A DNA stretch of 64,000 nt from JAXGQD01 sp964574395. Its GTDB lineage: Bacteria; Bacillota; Clostridia; Saccharofermentanales; Fastidiosipilaceae. The stretch lies in the NCBI GenBank assembly GCA_964574395.1, contig CAZNNL010000002.1:4786-68785 (forward strand), written 5' to 3'. Both the position numbers and the translations under genes were made by a program. Under the pieces are notes generated by a model. The model was not told the DNA's origin and ran no database searches. It saw only the letters and a list, made by a program, of their open reading frames with translations. Within the stretch, counting starts at the first letter, position 1. Each line of letters starts with the position of its first letter. Positions 1 to 9,185 of the stretch are shown piece after piece.

Positions 1-1
1 T

Positions 2-391
2 CTTTTTGGCGGGCAACTCATGCAATGGATAGACGAGTTAGCAGGTATAGTAGCTAGGCGCTATACGCAATCGACTGTCATAACAGCAGCAGTTGATAAT
101 TTGCAGTTTAGAAAACCCGTTTGTTTGAACGATATTTTAGTTTTAGTTGGGCGCGTTACTTATGTTGGTTACAGTTCGATGGAAGTTAGGGTAGATTCCT
201 ATGTTGAAAGTGTAAATGGTACGCGCAGCCTTATTAATAGAGCTTTTTTAGTGATGGTTTCTATTGACGAAGAGAATAATCCGAAAGAAGTTCCGCCATT
301 ACTAATAGAAAATGAAATTCAAGAAGCTGAATGGCAAAGTGGTAAGAAGAGAAATGAACTGAGTAAAATGAGGAGAAAGGAAGGGTATTAA
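2..391 (+). CDS. Acyl-CoA thioesterase, hotdog fold (5' end outside window)
   Basis: Probably hydrolyses acyl-CoA to free acid and CoA in the cytosol. The frame is open from base 2, and the residues before the first ATG (base 20) read LFGGQL followed by MQWIDELAG. That is the conserved start of the hotdog helix in YciA/BFIT-type thioesterases, so the real start lies upstream of the window and the ATG at 20 is internal. A second family hallmark, the TAAVDNLQF stretch, follows. About 129 residues are visible and the C-terminal tail is charged. The next gene begins three bases after the stop, which suggests co-transcription. Substrate chain length cannot be told. Confidence 0.8.
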   Translation, partial: LFGGQLMQWIDELAGIVARRYTQSTVITAAVDNLQFRKPVCLNDILVLVGRVTYVGYSSMEVRVDSYVESVNGTRSLINRAFLVMVSIDEENNPKEVPPLLIENEIQEAEWQSGKKRNELSKMRRKEGY

Positions 392-393
392 AA

Positions 394-1146
394 ATTCGTA
401 AGTTAAGTATACGTCTGTTAGCCATTCTTTTCAGTTTATGTATGTTGCTTGGCATGCTCCTCACTGCTGTTGACTGGGCTTCTTTTTCGAGACCTTTTTA
501 TGCGAATAGTTACCGCGCGCTTAACACCGCGGAACACATTGCAATCTCGCAAGAGGATCTCGATGCTGCCACAGAGCAACTACTAGATTATATACAGGCT
601 AAAACGCCAGCACTTGATATTGAGGTTACCCTAATTCTTACTGGTGAAGCAGAAAAAGTAAAAATGTTTAACCAAAGAGAAGTAGACCATATGGTTGATG
701 TTAGAGATTTATATCTTTTAGCCATGCTGGTGCGAAATGTTCTGTTTTTTGTTGCGGCTGTATGTGTATTTGCATTGCTGCTCATTTTTAGAAAGAACCG
801 TACAAAGGAAGATTTTAAGAGCTTAAAGCAAGGATTATTGCTTGCTCTACTTGTCTTTTTGGGCATACTACTTGCAATCGGCGCATATGCTGCACTTGAC
901 TTCAATGCTTTTTGGACACGCTTTCACCTTTTATTTTTCAGCAATGACCTGTGGATACTGAATCCTTTGACCGATAGACTCATTATGATGGTGCCTTCGC
1001 CATTCTTTTCTGCATTGGTGAAGAAGATAATACTGACCGCATTGCTTGCACTAATTGTTTACAATGTTTTAGCCTTCAGCTTGAGCTTTTTACTTGAGAA
1101 ATATTCATTGAAAAGGACTAACAAAGAAAGGGAAATGGTTAACTGA
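394..1146 (+). CDS. TIGR01906/DUF1461-type integral membrane protein, probable AUU start
   Basis: Membrane protein of about 250 residues with no known reaction. It has an N-terminal hydrophobic segment, an extracytoplasmic region with the family-like phrase PFYANSYRAL, then three further hydrophobic segments (about codons 110-130, 145-165 and 205-230). The first ATG (442) falls inside the first membrane segment. Reading upstream adds RKLSIRLLAILFSLC, a basic cap plus the rest of that segment. The only start with a well-placed ribosome site (AAAGGAAGG at 376-384) is ATT at 394. Its stop overlaps the following ATG by one base (TGATG), so the phosphatase is translationally coupled. The family call is by pattern; function is unknown. 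Confidence 0.65.
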   Translation: MRKLSIRLLAILFSLCMLLGMLLTAVDWASFSRPFYANSYRALNTAEHIAISQEDLDAATEQLLDYIQAKTPALDIEVTLILTGEAEKVKMFNQREVDHMVDVRDLYLLAMLVRNVLFFVAAVCVFALLLIFRKNRTKEDFKSLKQGLLLALLVFLGILLAIGAYAALDFNAFWTRFHLLFFSNDLWILNPLTDRLIMMVPSPFFSALVKKIILTALLALIVYNVLAFSLSFLLEKYSLKRTNKEREMVN

Positions 1147-1823
1147 TGTTTTGTATTTTTGATTTAGATGGAACCTTATTAGATACACTTTCAGACCTCG
1201 CTAATGCCCATAATATGGCATTAAGTAAGCGAGGATTAATGCCCATTGATACAAATCGTTATCGTTTTTTAGTAGGCAAAGGTTTGAGAAATCTATGCCA
1301 TCAGACGCTAAGCATACAAGATGAGCAGTACCCCAATCTACCGGAAGAACAGCAAACATTAGCATTAGAGGAGCACTTACATAGTTTTCAACAAATTTAT
1401 CAGGAGCATCTGATGGATGAAACCGTGCCCTATGCTGGAATCTACGCATTACTTGATTCACTCAAGGAAAATAAGATAGATATTGCTGTTCTATCTAATA
1501 AGGCCGATGCCTTAACTAAAAAGTTGATCACACATTTTTTCCCAAACAACACATTTCTCTTTATTGAAGGAATGAACGCAGATTGGCCGCGCAAACCTGA
1601 TGCAGCATTCGTGCTTGAATTATGCTCTAAATACGCTAAATCACCCACAGAAACGTATTTCATAGGAGATACCTCAACAGATATGCAAACCGCCGTAAAC
1701 GCAGGATTTAGGCCAATAGGGGTAAGTTGGGGCTTTCGCAGTCGCGAAGAGTTATTAGAGCACGGGGCTGCTGAGGTTTTTGATACAGCTGAAGAGTTAT
1801 CCCGATATTTGGTAAACAGGTAA
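1146..1823 (+). CDS. gph: HAD-family phosphatase, phosphoglycolate phosphatase type
   Basis: Cytosolic Mg-dependent phosphatase of 225 residues, most like Gph/PGP enzymes that remove phosphate from 2-phosphoglycolate or other small phosphates. HAD motif I is DLDGT at residues 6-10 (nucleophile Asp6, acid/base Asp8). Motif II is the Ser in VLSNK, and motif III/IV is GDTSTDM near residue 174. A helical cap lies between motifs I and II. The start ATG overlaps the stop of the preceding membrane-protein gene by one base. HAD substrate specificity is hard to read from sequence; related pyrophosphatases (PpaX) look similar. Confidence 0.8.
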   Translation: MFCIFDLDGTLLDTLSDLANAHNMALSKRGLMPIDTNRYRFLVGKGLRNLCHQTLSIQDEQYPNLPEEQQTLALEEHLHSFQQIYQEHLMDETVPYAGIYALLDSLKENKIDIAVLSNKADALTKKLITHFFPNNTFLFIEGMNADWPRKPDAAFVLELCSKYAKSPTETYFIGDTSTDMQTAVNAGFRPIGVSWGFRSREELLEHGAAEVFDTAEELSRYLVNR

Positions 1824-1830
1824 AGACAAG

Positions 1831-2961
1831 ATGCAAGACCTTGCCCCTATCGTATCAAAAGCAGAAACAAAGGCGAAAATGCCCCTCCGAACACTACGTT
1901 TGCAGCTTGTTTGGCTTATTCCCCTGATATTTTATCTCTTGCAAATCTTTCTAATAAAAAACGAACGCTGGGGTGATTTTTATGCTAGGCATGTTTTTCC
2001 TCTACTAAGTGCGCCTCTAAGAGTGGTGATTTCTTGGATTCCAATCTCATTTCTGTTTCTAACTGCGGTATTTGTTTTGCCAAGCTGTGTAATATTTTTG
2101 TTTTATAAATTATGGAAAATCCTACGAAACAAGACAGGGCGAGCAATTATGCTTAAACGCCTAGCGTATCGTGTCTTAACTGTGCTGGCGATTCTATATG
2201 TCGTCTATATGCTTATGCACGGCTTTAATTTTGCTAGAAGACCAATAGCTGATATCTTGGCTTTGGAGACCAAACCTCGCACAGTAGAGGAACTATATGA
2301 CGTGACCCTCAAGTTGGCAGAATTGGCGAATTTTGAAAAAAGCAATCTGCCGCATGACGATGAGCGCAAGCTCCTGCTAACTGATTCGCGTAATGCATAT
2401 TTAAGTAAGGCTGCAATAGCGTTGCCAGGAATTTATCCATCCACCTTTGTTCGCCCAAAAGCGGTACCATTATCTGAGTATTGGTCATACACGAATATTA
2501 CTGGCATGTATTTTCCGTTTTTTATAGAAGCGAATGTCAACGCTGACACCACATCAGATGAGTTCTTGTTTTCGGCATTGCATGAAATTGCCCATGTTCA
2601 GGGGTTTGCCAAAGAAGATGAGGCTAATTTCATGGGTTTCTATTCTGGTAGTAGACACCCACTGGCCGAGTACCGCTATGCGGCGTATTTGAATGCCTTC
2701 ATCCACTGTTACAATCGTTTGGCCGATACTTCTCCAGAGTTTGCCTCAGTTGCTTGGCAAAAACTAAGCCCCCATACCCAAGCCGACATTAGAGCGCGCA
2801 ATTTATATTGGGATAAGTTTAAGGGACCAATCGAGGAGCTAAGCACAAATATCAATGATTCTTTCCTGAAAGCAAATTTTCAAGAAGCAGGAGTAGAAAG
2901 TTACGGAATGGTAGTGGACTTACTTTTGGCTTATTACGACAAGGAGCTTACGATTGATTAA
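1831..2961 (+). CDS. DUF3810 family membrane zinc metalloprotease-like protein
   Basis: Protein of 376 residues with three N-terminal membrane segments (about residues 22-45, 62-92 and 110-132), then a large soluble domain. The domain contains HEIAH at about residue 252, followed by GFAKEDEANF. This HExxH plus downstream ExxxN pattern fits a gluzincin-like zinc site. The family (DUF3810) has no established substrate. It follows gph by 7 bases and its 3' end overlaps hemZ by 8 bases, so it is in the same operon. An intramembrane or membrane-anchored peptidase role is inference from the motif. Confidence 0.75.
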   Translation: MQDLAPIVSKAETKAKMPLRTLRLQLVWLIPLIFYLLQIFLIKNERWGDFYARHVFPLLSAPLRVVISWIPISFLFLTAVFVLPSCVIFLFYKLWKILRNKTGRAIMLKRLAYRVLTVLAILYVVYMLMHGFNFARRPIADILALETKPRTVEELYDVTLKLAELANFEKSNLPHDDERKLLLTDSRNAYLSKAAIALPGIYPSTFVRPKAVPLSEYWSYTNITGMYFPFFIEANVNADTTSDEFLFSALHEIAHVQGFAKEDEANFMGFYSGSRHPLAEYRYAAYLNAFIHCYNRLADTSPEFASVAWQKLSPHTQADIRARNLYWDKFKGPIEELSTNINDSFLKANFQEAGVESYGMVVDLLLAYYDKELTID

Positions 2962-4519
2962 AGTAATTCTTCTGCTTGCTGCTCAGCAGCGCTTCCCAGT
3001 TGACGGTATTAGAGATATCATGCGCTTATTTTACGGTGTTGCCAAATTTATACAGCTGTCCGATACAGAATTGCACTATGAGGTAGAGGAGAAGTACACC
3101 CTAGCATGCGGACAAATTGAAAATATGGCGTTTAGCGTGTGTTTGCCCAAAGAACATGTAGCCACAAAAGACATATTAAACCTCTTTAATGAGCACCAAC
3201 AAGAACTGGAAAGTAAAGGCCAAATCATCTCTCTTGACCAGAATGAAACGCCAAAAGTCGCTGCACGTAAAATTAAGCGAAGCTTTTACAATTGTCTTTC
3301 CAATATCACTGGCAAAAAGTTCCCCTGGGGCTCACTGACCGGCATTCGTCCAACCTATGTTGCCAATGAGTACTTGACGCAAGCTTGGACAAGAGAAGAA
3401 ACAATAAGACTGCTTGAATCTGAGTATCGTGTGCATCCAGACAAAGCCACCTTAGCAGTCGCTGTCGCCTTAGCTGAGCAAAATATTATTTACGCACAGA
3501 ATAAAAATGGTGTGCATATTTACATACATGTGCCCTATTGCAGGACGCGTTGTTCCTATTGCTCTTTTACCAATACGGACTCGATTAACCCAAGTGCTCA
3601 GGAGCTCGATGCCTATCACAGGGCTTTGTTATTTGAAATGCACGAGACATTATCTAAATTGACTATGTCTGTAAACAGCATTTATATTGGCGGCGGAACA
3701 CCGAGTATCTTTAGTGCAGAGCAATTAGATGAATTGTTGAATTGCTTGAATAGCTATGTGCCACTGGAAAAAGTGAAGGAAATCAGCTTTGAGGCTGGCA
3801 GAAGCGATAGCGTGGATCAAGAAAAACTAGAACTATTATTTGGCTGGGGTATAACGCGCATTTGTGTTAACCCTCAAACTATGAGAAATACTACACTAGA
3901 CCGAATTGGTAGACCGACTACAAGCGAAGACGATAAAGCCACTTTTCTTATGGCAAGAACTGTTGGGTTTGAAAATATAAATATGGATTTAATCGCCGGT
4001 TTAAGTGGTGAAAGTGTTGAGGATTTTTCATATAGTCTTGATGAAGTGCTTAAGTTAGGGCCTGAAAGTATTACGGTTCACGCTTTGGCGCGCAAGCGTA
4101 AATCTGATTTAGACATGCTTATTAATCAGTACACGAATAAAGACGACGCATGTAGACGAGAAGATGCACGACTCTTGAAAGAAGCACTCGGCCAAGCCAA
4201 TGCTGAGGTAGAAAAAATGCTAGGTTTGGCCAGAAAGAAACTGGAAGCTGAGGCATACTTGCCCTATTATCTCTACCGTCAAAAAGACGGTGTTGGCGGA
4301 CTTGAAAATGTTGGATATGCTAAAGAAGGTTTTGCCTGTATTTATAACGTCTGTATGATGAATGATGTCCAGTCTGTTATAGCTTTCGGTGCTGGAGCTA
4401 TATCAAAGAAGGTGAGTGAGCTGAGAACACTCCGCTGTCCAAACGTAAACTCTGTTAATGACTATTGTTCCAAAGCAAGCCAAATGGTTGAACGAAAGCT
4501 GGATTTTTTCCAATTGTAG
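2954..4519 (+). CDS. hemZ: Coproporphyrinogen III dehydrogenase-like radical SAM protein HemZ
   Basis: 521-residue radical SAM protein of the HemN/HemZ group, which oxidatively decarboxylates coproporphyrinogen III without oxygen, or acts as a HemW-like haem chaperone. The 4Fe-4S motif is CRTRCSYC (Cys-x3-Cys-x2-Cys) near residue 196, preceded by IYIHVPYC. The glycine-rich SAM loop is IGGGTPS. A HemZ-type N-terminal domain of about 185 residues precedes the barrel. TTG at 2954 is the start, 7 bases after AAGGAG, overlapping the previous gene by 8 bases. No other haem genes are in view, so a haem role is family knowledge only. Confidence 0.85.
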   Translation: MIKVILLLAAQQRFPVDGIRDIMRLFYGVAKFIQLSDTELHYEVEEKYTLACGQIENMAFSVCLPKEHVATKDILNLFNEHQQELESKGQIISLDQNETPKVAARKIKRSFYNCLSNITGKKFPWGSLTGIRPTYVANEYLTQAWTREETIRLLESEYRVHPDKATLAVAVALAEQNIIYAQNKNGVHIYIHVPYCRTRCSYCSFTNTDSINPSAQELDAYHRALLFEMHETLSKLTMSVNSIYIGGGTPSIFSAEQLDELLNCLNSYVPLEKVKEISFEAGRSDSVDQEKLELLFGWGITRICVNPQTMRNTTLDRIGRPTTSEDDKATFLMARTVGFENINMDLIAGLSGESVEDFSYSLDEVLKLGPESITVHALARKRKSDLDMLINQYTNKDDACRREDARLLKEALGQANAEVEKMLGLARKKLEAEAYLPYYLYRQKDGVGGLENVGYAKEGFACIYNVCMMNDVQSVIAFGAGAISKKVSELRTLRCPNVNSVNDYCSKASQMVERKLDFFQL

Positions 4520-4560
4520 AACTGAATTAGATTAAAGTTCTGCAAAGTGCCCATATTTGC

Positions 4561-4589
4561 TTGAGCAATTTTCGACTTCTCGTTAAAAT
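4561..4589 (+). promoter_or_regulatory. Probable sigma-A promoter for aroK-ppx-ppk
   Basis: TTGAGC (4561-4566), a 17-base spacer and TAAAAT (4584-4589) lie in the only sizeable gap before aroK, 35 bases upstream of its start. Confidence 0.55.
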
Positions 4590-4623
4590 GAAAACACATC
4601 GATTATGAAAAGAGTGTATTAGC

Positions 4624-5169
4624 GTGCCCAAAAACAGTTCAACTGAGTCAGGTGCAGCTCGGGTCAACTATATCCTAATTGGCATGCCGGCTTCCGGAAA
4701 GTCCAGCCTAGGTAGAAGACTCGCCAAGCAACTGAATCTACGTTTTATAGATACAGATAATTTATTGCAGACTGAAACCGGACATGGTCCGAGTGGATTA
4801 AACGCCGCAATGAGTTTTGAAGAATTTATTCGAACGGAAGAACAAACTGTTCTTAAACTAGAGGGTAAAGGCATGGTCATTGCGACCGGGGGCTCTGTGG
4901 TATATGGAAAAAAGGCCATGCAGCATCTTAAGCAACTAGGAACTGTTATTTACCTTGAGGATTCACTATATAAAATCAGGCAACGTGTGGGGGGGTTAGC
5001 GGAACGCGGTGTTATTTTAAGGCCAGGCCAAAGTTTCGAAAGTTTGTACCATGAACGCACACGACTCTACCGCCGATACGCAGATGTGATATTTAATAAT
5101 CGAAGACTAAATCCTAACCAAGCCGCTAAACTGCTAGGAAATCTTTTGCATTTTATTGATCAAGGCTAG
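4624..5169 (+). CDS. aroK: Shikimate kinase
   Basis: 181-residue P-loop kinase that phosphorylates shikimate at the 3-hydroxyl with ATP in the chorismate pathway. It has Walker A GMPASGKSS at about residues 20-28, the substrate Asp in FIDTD, the GG motif (ATGGS where most have GGG) and a lid-type arginine region ending in ERTRLYRRYADV. GTG at 4624 is the start. No other aro gene is nearby; it leads an operon with ppx and ppk1. Other small P-loop kinases look similar, but FIDTD and the GG motif favour AroK. Confidence 0.8.
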   Translation: MPKNSSTESGAARVNYILIGMPASGKSSLGRRLAKQLNLRFIDTDNLLQTETGHGPSGLNAAMSFEEFIRTEEQTVLKLEGKGMVIATGGSVVYGKKAMQHLKQLGTVIYLEDSLYKIRQRVGGLAERGVILRPGQSFESLYHERTRLYRRYADVIFNNRRLNPNQAAKLLGNLLHFIDQG

Positions 5170-5196
5170 CATTATCTTAAGGAGTTGACGCATCGT

Positions 5197-6735
5197 ATGG
5201 CAAAACTAAACTATTTCGCAGTAATAGACGTGGGTTCAAATGAACTACAATTGAAAATTGCTGAATATGGCACAGGTACAGGCGGTCGTCTTAAAGTTGT
5301 AGAACGCTTGCGCGGTGCGTTAGCACTAGGTGAAGATACATACGAAACTGGTACGATCAGTGATGCTTACATCAGAAGAACCATAGAGATATTAAGTGGT
5401 TTTAAATTAAAACTTTCTGAATACGGCATTGCTTCTTGCCGCGTTGTTGGGACCTCCGCGGTGCGCGAAGCAAACAATCGAGACTATGTATTGAATCGTG
5501 TCTCTCAAGCAACAGGTTTCCATATCGAAATTTTAGATCATCCCATGGAGAGTGCATGGCGCTTAATAGCCATGCTAGAGAGCCTAAAAGACTTTCCAGA
5601 ACTAGATGACAAGAACCTTCAAGTTATCGACATAGGAGCAGGTTCTGTACATTTAAGTTATTTTTCTAAAGGACGGCTTGTTTATAGCCAGAGCGCTTTA
5701 TTAGGAGCTCTGCGCATGGTCGGCATCTTGGAGCAGCTTCATTTGGCTGCCATAAAACCTCTTGATGCTTTCGAATTGTTTTTAGATGTTGAATTGAAAG
5801 AAATCAAAGACAGCCAAGAGAGTGCCAAGCAAGCAGATGGTTTAATTGTGATAGGTAGTGAGACACAATATTTGAAGCGCATGGCGAATCTAAAACGAAC
5901 GGATTCGTATATGAGCCCTGAAGCTTTCGAAGACGTATTCACGCAACTTAAGCAATTAAAAGCAAGAGATCTAACGCTTAAATACGGGATACCTCCTGAA
6001 AGCTGCGATCAAATGTTGCCGGCGGCAGCTATCGTCAAGAAGTACTTAAATTTTCTTGGAGCTAAAACGCTCTATTTACCTAATGCTGATCTTTGTCGCG
6101 GACTCTTGTATGAACATATTTCTCGTAACCTACGCTACAAATTAGTCAAAACGGTTGAAGAGATTGTTCTTTCACAAGCCGCTGAACTTGCACTTCGCTT
6201 CGACGTTGATCTAGAGCATGCAACACGTGTTGAGAAAAACGCTTGCATGATTTTCGACAGTATTAAAAAAGCGTTTGGGCTAACGGCAAGGCAAAAACTA
6301 TATTTGCAGATTGTCTCACGCTTAATGCACGTGGGTGGATTTATCCGACATCCTAGACATGGCAGCATGTCGTATAGCATTATTAAGGACTTGGAACTTT
6401 TGGGGATTACCCAAAAAGAACGCCAACGTATGGCGCGCATGGCTGAATTCACCAATGAAGTCTACAGTCCTAGGCGTAGTGATATGTTGGAATTACCGGG
6501 TGAGCTTAGGCAAGAAATCATCTGTTTGGTGGCTATTTTAAGAATTGCCGAAAGCTTAGATAGTTCTAAACAAGGACATCTTGAATTAACACGTTGCCGG
6601 ATTAAAAACGATATACTTCAAATTTATTATAAGGAACTAGCCGAGACCCAGTTGGAGCAGTTCTTTTTGCCACAAAGAAGCCAATTGTTCCAAGAAGTTT
6701 TTGGACTTCAATTGCAGTTGGTAAAGGAGAAATGA
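5197..6735 (+). CDS. ppx: Exopolyphosphatase / guanosine pentaphosphatase family
   Basis: 512-residue Ppx/GppA protein of the ASKHA fold; it removes terminal phosphates from polyphosphate or hydrolyses pppGpp. It shows phosphate-loop AVIDVGSNE at the N-terminus, GTSAVREA, a second loop DIGAGSVHLS (usual form DIGGGS), and a C-terminal HD-like helical domain with RLMHVGGF. The upstream TTG at 5185 abuts the ribosome site TAAGGAG (5178-5184), so ATG 5197 is preferred. It sits directly before ppk1 with a one-base gap, the classical polyphosphate turnover pair. Confidence 0.85.
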   Translation: MAKLNYFAVIDVGSNELQLKIAEYGTGTGGRLKVVERLRGALALGEDTYETGTISDAYIRRTIEILSGFKLKLSEYGIASCRVVGTSAVREANNRDYVLNRVSQATGFHIEILDHPMESAWRLIAMLESLKDFPELDDKNLQVIDIGAGSVHLSYFSKGRLVYSQSALLGALRMVGILEQLHLAAIKPLDAFELFLDVELKEIKDSQESAKQADGLIVIGSETQYLKRMANLKRTDSYMSPEAFEDVFTQLKQLKARDLTLKYGIPPESCDQMLPAAAIVKKYLNFLGAKTLYLPNADLCRGLLYEHISRNLRYKLVKTVEEIVLSQAAELALRFDVDLEHATRVEKNACMIFDSIKKAFGLTARQKLYLQIVSRLMHVGGFIRHPRHGSMSYSIIKDLELLGITQKERQRMARMAEFTNEVYSPRRSDMLELPGELRQEIICLVAILRIAESLDSSKQGHLELTRCRIKNDILQIYYKELAETQLEQFFLPQRSQLFQEVFGLQLQLVKEK

Positions 6736-6736
6736 T

Positions 6737-9106
6737 ATGGCAGTTAAAAAGAAAAGCAGACCAAATAACGTTAAGCAAGCGGTGACACCTCAACAAAAAG
6801 AAGAGAAAAGACTTCAAAAGTCACGGAAGTTGTTAAAGGAACGCTTAAGTAGCCGTCAACATGTGAGTTTTGTGCCACCAAGTGATTATTCCAAGAACCC
6901 AGCTTTTATCAATCGAGAACTTAGTTGGTTGCAGTTTGATTTGCGTGTTTTACAGGAAGCAAGAGATCGCCAAAACCCTCTCATGGAGCGCCTTAGCTTT
7001 CTTTCCATTACTGCTAACAACCTAGATGAGTTTTTTATGGTCCGAGTCGCATCCCTCAAAGATATGTACAACGCGGATTATGAAGGTGTAGACATCGTTG
7101 GTTTGACACCTTTGGAACAATTGAAAGCAATCTCCGAGCAAACACATGCTTTGATGAATCTGATGTACTCAACATATTCTAGGACGATTTTACCAGCTTT
7201 GAAAAAAGCAGGCATTTATGTCCTGCAGCCTGAACAACTAAGCGCTGCACAAATTAGTGAGTTGAAGGACTATTTCGATCAGACCATTTACCCGATTTTG
7301 ACGCCTATGGCTGTAGACAGCGGTCGACCTTTCCCTTTAATTAATAACAAAAGTTTGAATATTTGTGCAATGCTTGAGCGTGAAGGTGATGAAGAAGAAT
7401 TGAAGTTTGTTACCATTCAGGTGCCCGGAGTAGTGCCAAGACTCTACCGTTTCCAGACAGAAACGGAGCTTGAAGAATTTGATGGAGATGAGGGTAGTGA
7501 AGCCGACCTTGATCAGCTTGATGCCGAGCCTACTCCTGTAGTCAAGTATGCCTTTATTACGCTTGAAGACATCATACGCTTATTTTTGCCAGACTTATTC
7601 CCAGGGATGAAAATATTGGCTCAGGGTGTTTATCGTATTTTACGTAATGCTGACTTGGAAATAGATGATGAAGATGCTGCTGATTTGTTGATTGAAATAG
7701 AAAAACAAATAAGGCTCAGACGATGGGGTGAGGTGATCAGGCTTGAAGCAGAAGCAGGTATGGATTATCGCTTACTGAGTAGGCTTTTGCCAAACTTAAA
7801 AGTAGACGAAGAAGACGTGTATTTGTTTGACGGACCCTTAGACCTTACTTACTTGAGTAAAATACGAGGCGATTCTGCTTTGAAACAGCACAGCCAGTGG
7901 TATTATCCGCCCTATACGCCTCAGATTCCTCATCAATTGGAAGCAAGGCGGGCGAGTCTTTTAGCTAAAGGTGTTGAAGATGCGGATATTTTTGATTTGA
8001 TCAAAGAGGGTAGCATTTTTATGCATCATCCTTACGACTCATTTGACCCTGTTCTGGAATTCATCCGGGAAGCAGCAACGGACCCGAATGTCTTGGCCAT
8101 TAAGCAGACACTCTATCGCATTAGTGGCGACTCTCCAATTATTGGCTACCTGGAAGAAGCCGCAAAAAACGGCAAACAAGTCCTCGTGCTAGTCGAACTT
8201 AAGGCTAGGTTTGATGAAGAAAATAATATTCATTGGGCTAGACGACTTGAAACTGCAGGCTGCCATGTAATTTACGGTTTGGTAGGGCTCAAAACACACA
8301 GCAAAATCACGCTCGTTGTACGTCAAGAAGCAGACGGCATTCGGCGCTACCTGCATCTGGGTACCGGCAACTACAATGACCAAACCGCAAAACTTTATAC
8401 GGATATGGGTTATTTCGTTTGTAATAGCGAAGTCGGTGAAGACGGTACAGAATTCTTCAACATGCTTTCCGGATTTGCAGAACCAGATTATTGGAATGCA
8501 TTAGTCGCCGCTCCGCTATGGCTGAGAGGCACCTTTGAAAAGCTGATTGAACGCGAGATTTTGCAGGTAAAAGAGGGCGGAGTTGGTCACATACGGGCAA
8601 AGATGAACTCTTTAGTCGACGAAGATATGATTAAGCTGCTTTATAAGGCATCTCAAGCAGGCGTAGAAATCGATTTGATCGTTCGTGGCATCTGTTGCTT
8701 GCGTCCAGGTGTTCCAGGACTCTCAGACAACATTCGTGTGCGCTCGTTAGTTGGACGTTATTTGGAGCATGCTAGAATTTTCTGGTTTTATAATGCTGGC
8801 AAAAAAGAAGTCTACCTCGCTTCCGCCGACTGGATGACCCGCAACCTAGACAGACGCGTCGAGCTCATGTTCCCGATCTTTGAAGAAGAGTGCGTTGCGC
8901 TTGTTGAGGAGGTTCTAGACGTTCAAGAAGAAGACACCATCCGCGCTCACTTGATGCAAGCTGACGGAAGCTATAAAAAGCCTGACCGCCGTGGAAAGGC
9001 CTCGCTCGACTCACAAATCCAAAGTTCCAAGTGGGCTGTGGAACGCGCACCCAAACCAGCGGACGTCATGGAAACAAGAATCTTTGTTCCCGCGACAAGC
9101 ATTTAG
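6737..9106 (+). CDS. ppk1: Polyphosphate kinase 1
   Basis: 789-residue enzyme that reversibly polymerises the ATP gamma-phosphate into polyphosphate through a phosphohistidine. In order: a basic N-terminal extension of about 50 residues, the N domain starting at NRELSWLQFD, the head domain, and two PLD-like catalytic domains with ELKARFDEENNI and the catalytic-histidine motif LKTHSK. LGTGNYND and the C2 domain follow. An acidic insert (DGDEGSEADLDQLDAE) in the head region is longer than usual. It is coupled to ppx by a one-base gap. Confidence 0.93.
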   Translation: MAVKKKSRPNNVKQAVTPQQKEEKRLQKSRKLLKERLSSRQHVSFVPPSDYSKNPAFINRELSWLQFDLRVLQEARDRQNPLMERLSFLSITANNLDEFFMVRVASLKDMYNADYEGVDIVGLTPLEQLKAISEQTHALMNLMYSTYSRTILPALKKAGIYVLQPEQLSAAQISELKDYFDQTIYPILTPMAVDSGRPFPLINNKSLNICAMLEREGDEEELKFVTIQVPGVVPRLYRFQTETELEEFDGDEGSEADLDQLDAEPTPVVKYAFITLEDIIRLFLPDLFPGMKILAQGVYRILRNADLEIDDEDAADLLIEIEKQIRLRRWGEVIRLEAEAGMDYRLLSRLLPNLKVDEEDVYLFDGPLDLTYLSKIRGDSALKQHSQWYYPPYTPQIPHQLEARRASLLAKGVEDADIFDLIKEGSIFMHHPYDSFDPVLEFIREAATDPNVLAIKQTLYRISGDSPIIGYLEEAAKNGKQVLVLVELKARFDEENNIHWARRLETAGCHVIYGLVGLKTHSKITLVVRQEADGIRRYLHLGTGNYNDQTAKLYTDMGYFVCNSEVGEDGTEFFNMLSGFAEPDYWNALVAAPLWLRGTFEKLIEREILQVKEGGVGHIRAKMNSLVDEDMIKLLYKASQAGVEIDLIVRGICCLRPGVPGLSDNIRVRSLVGRYLEHARIFWFYNAGKKEVYLASADWMTRNLDRRVELMFPIFEEECVALVEEVLDVQEEDTIRAHLMQADGSYKKPDRRGKASLDSQIQSSKWAVERAPKPADVMETRIFVPATSI

Positions 9107-9149
9107 CTTTGGTAGATATTCACTTGGGATTTGACCATTGGCGATTGAG

Positions 9150-9185
9150 CGGTGGATTATATTAAATCGGTGGACTATATTAAAT
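9150..9185. repeat. Two tandem copies of an 18-bp unit
   Basis: The unit CGGTGGATTATATTAAAT (9150-9167) is repeated immediately at 9168-9185 with one change (T to C at its ninth base). It lies between the ppk1 stop and the repeat element, apparently non-coding. Confidence 0.8.

Noticed and set aside
5185..5196. TTG 5185 as start of ppx
   Set aside because: It directly abuts its own ribosome site; ATG 5197 has workable spacing and fits the family N-terminus.
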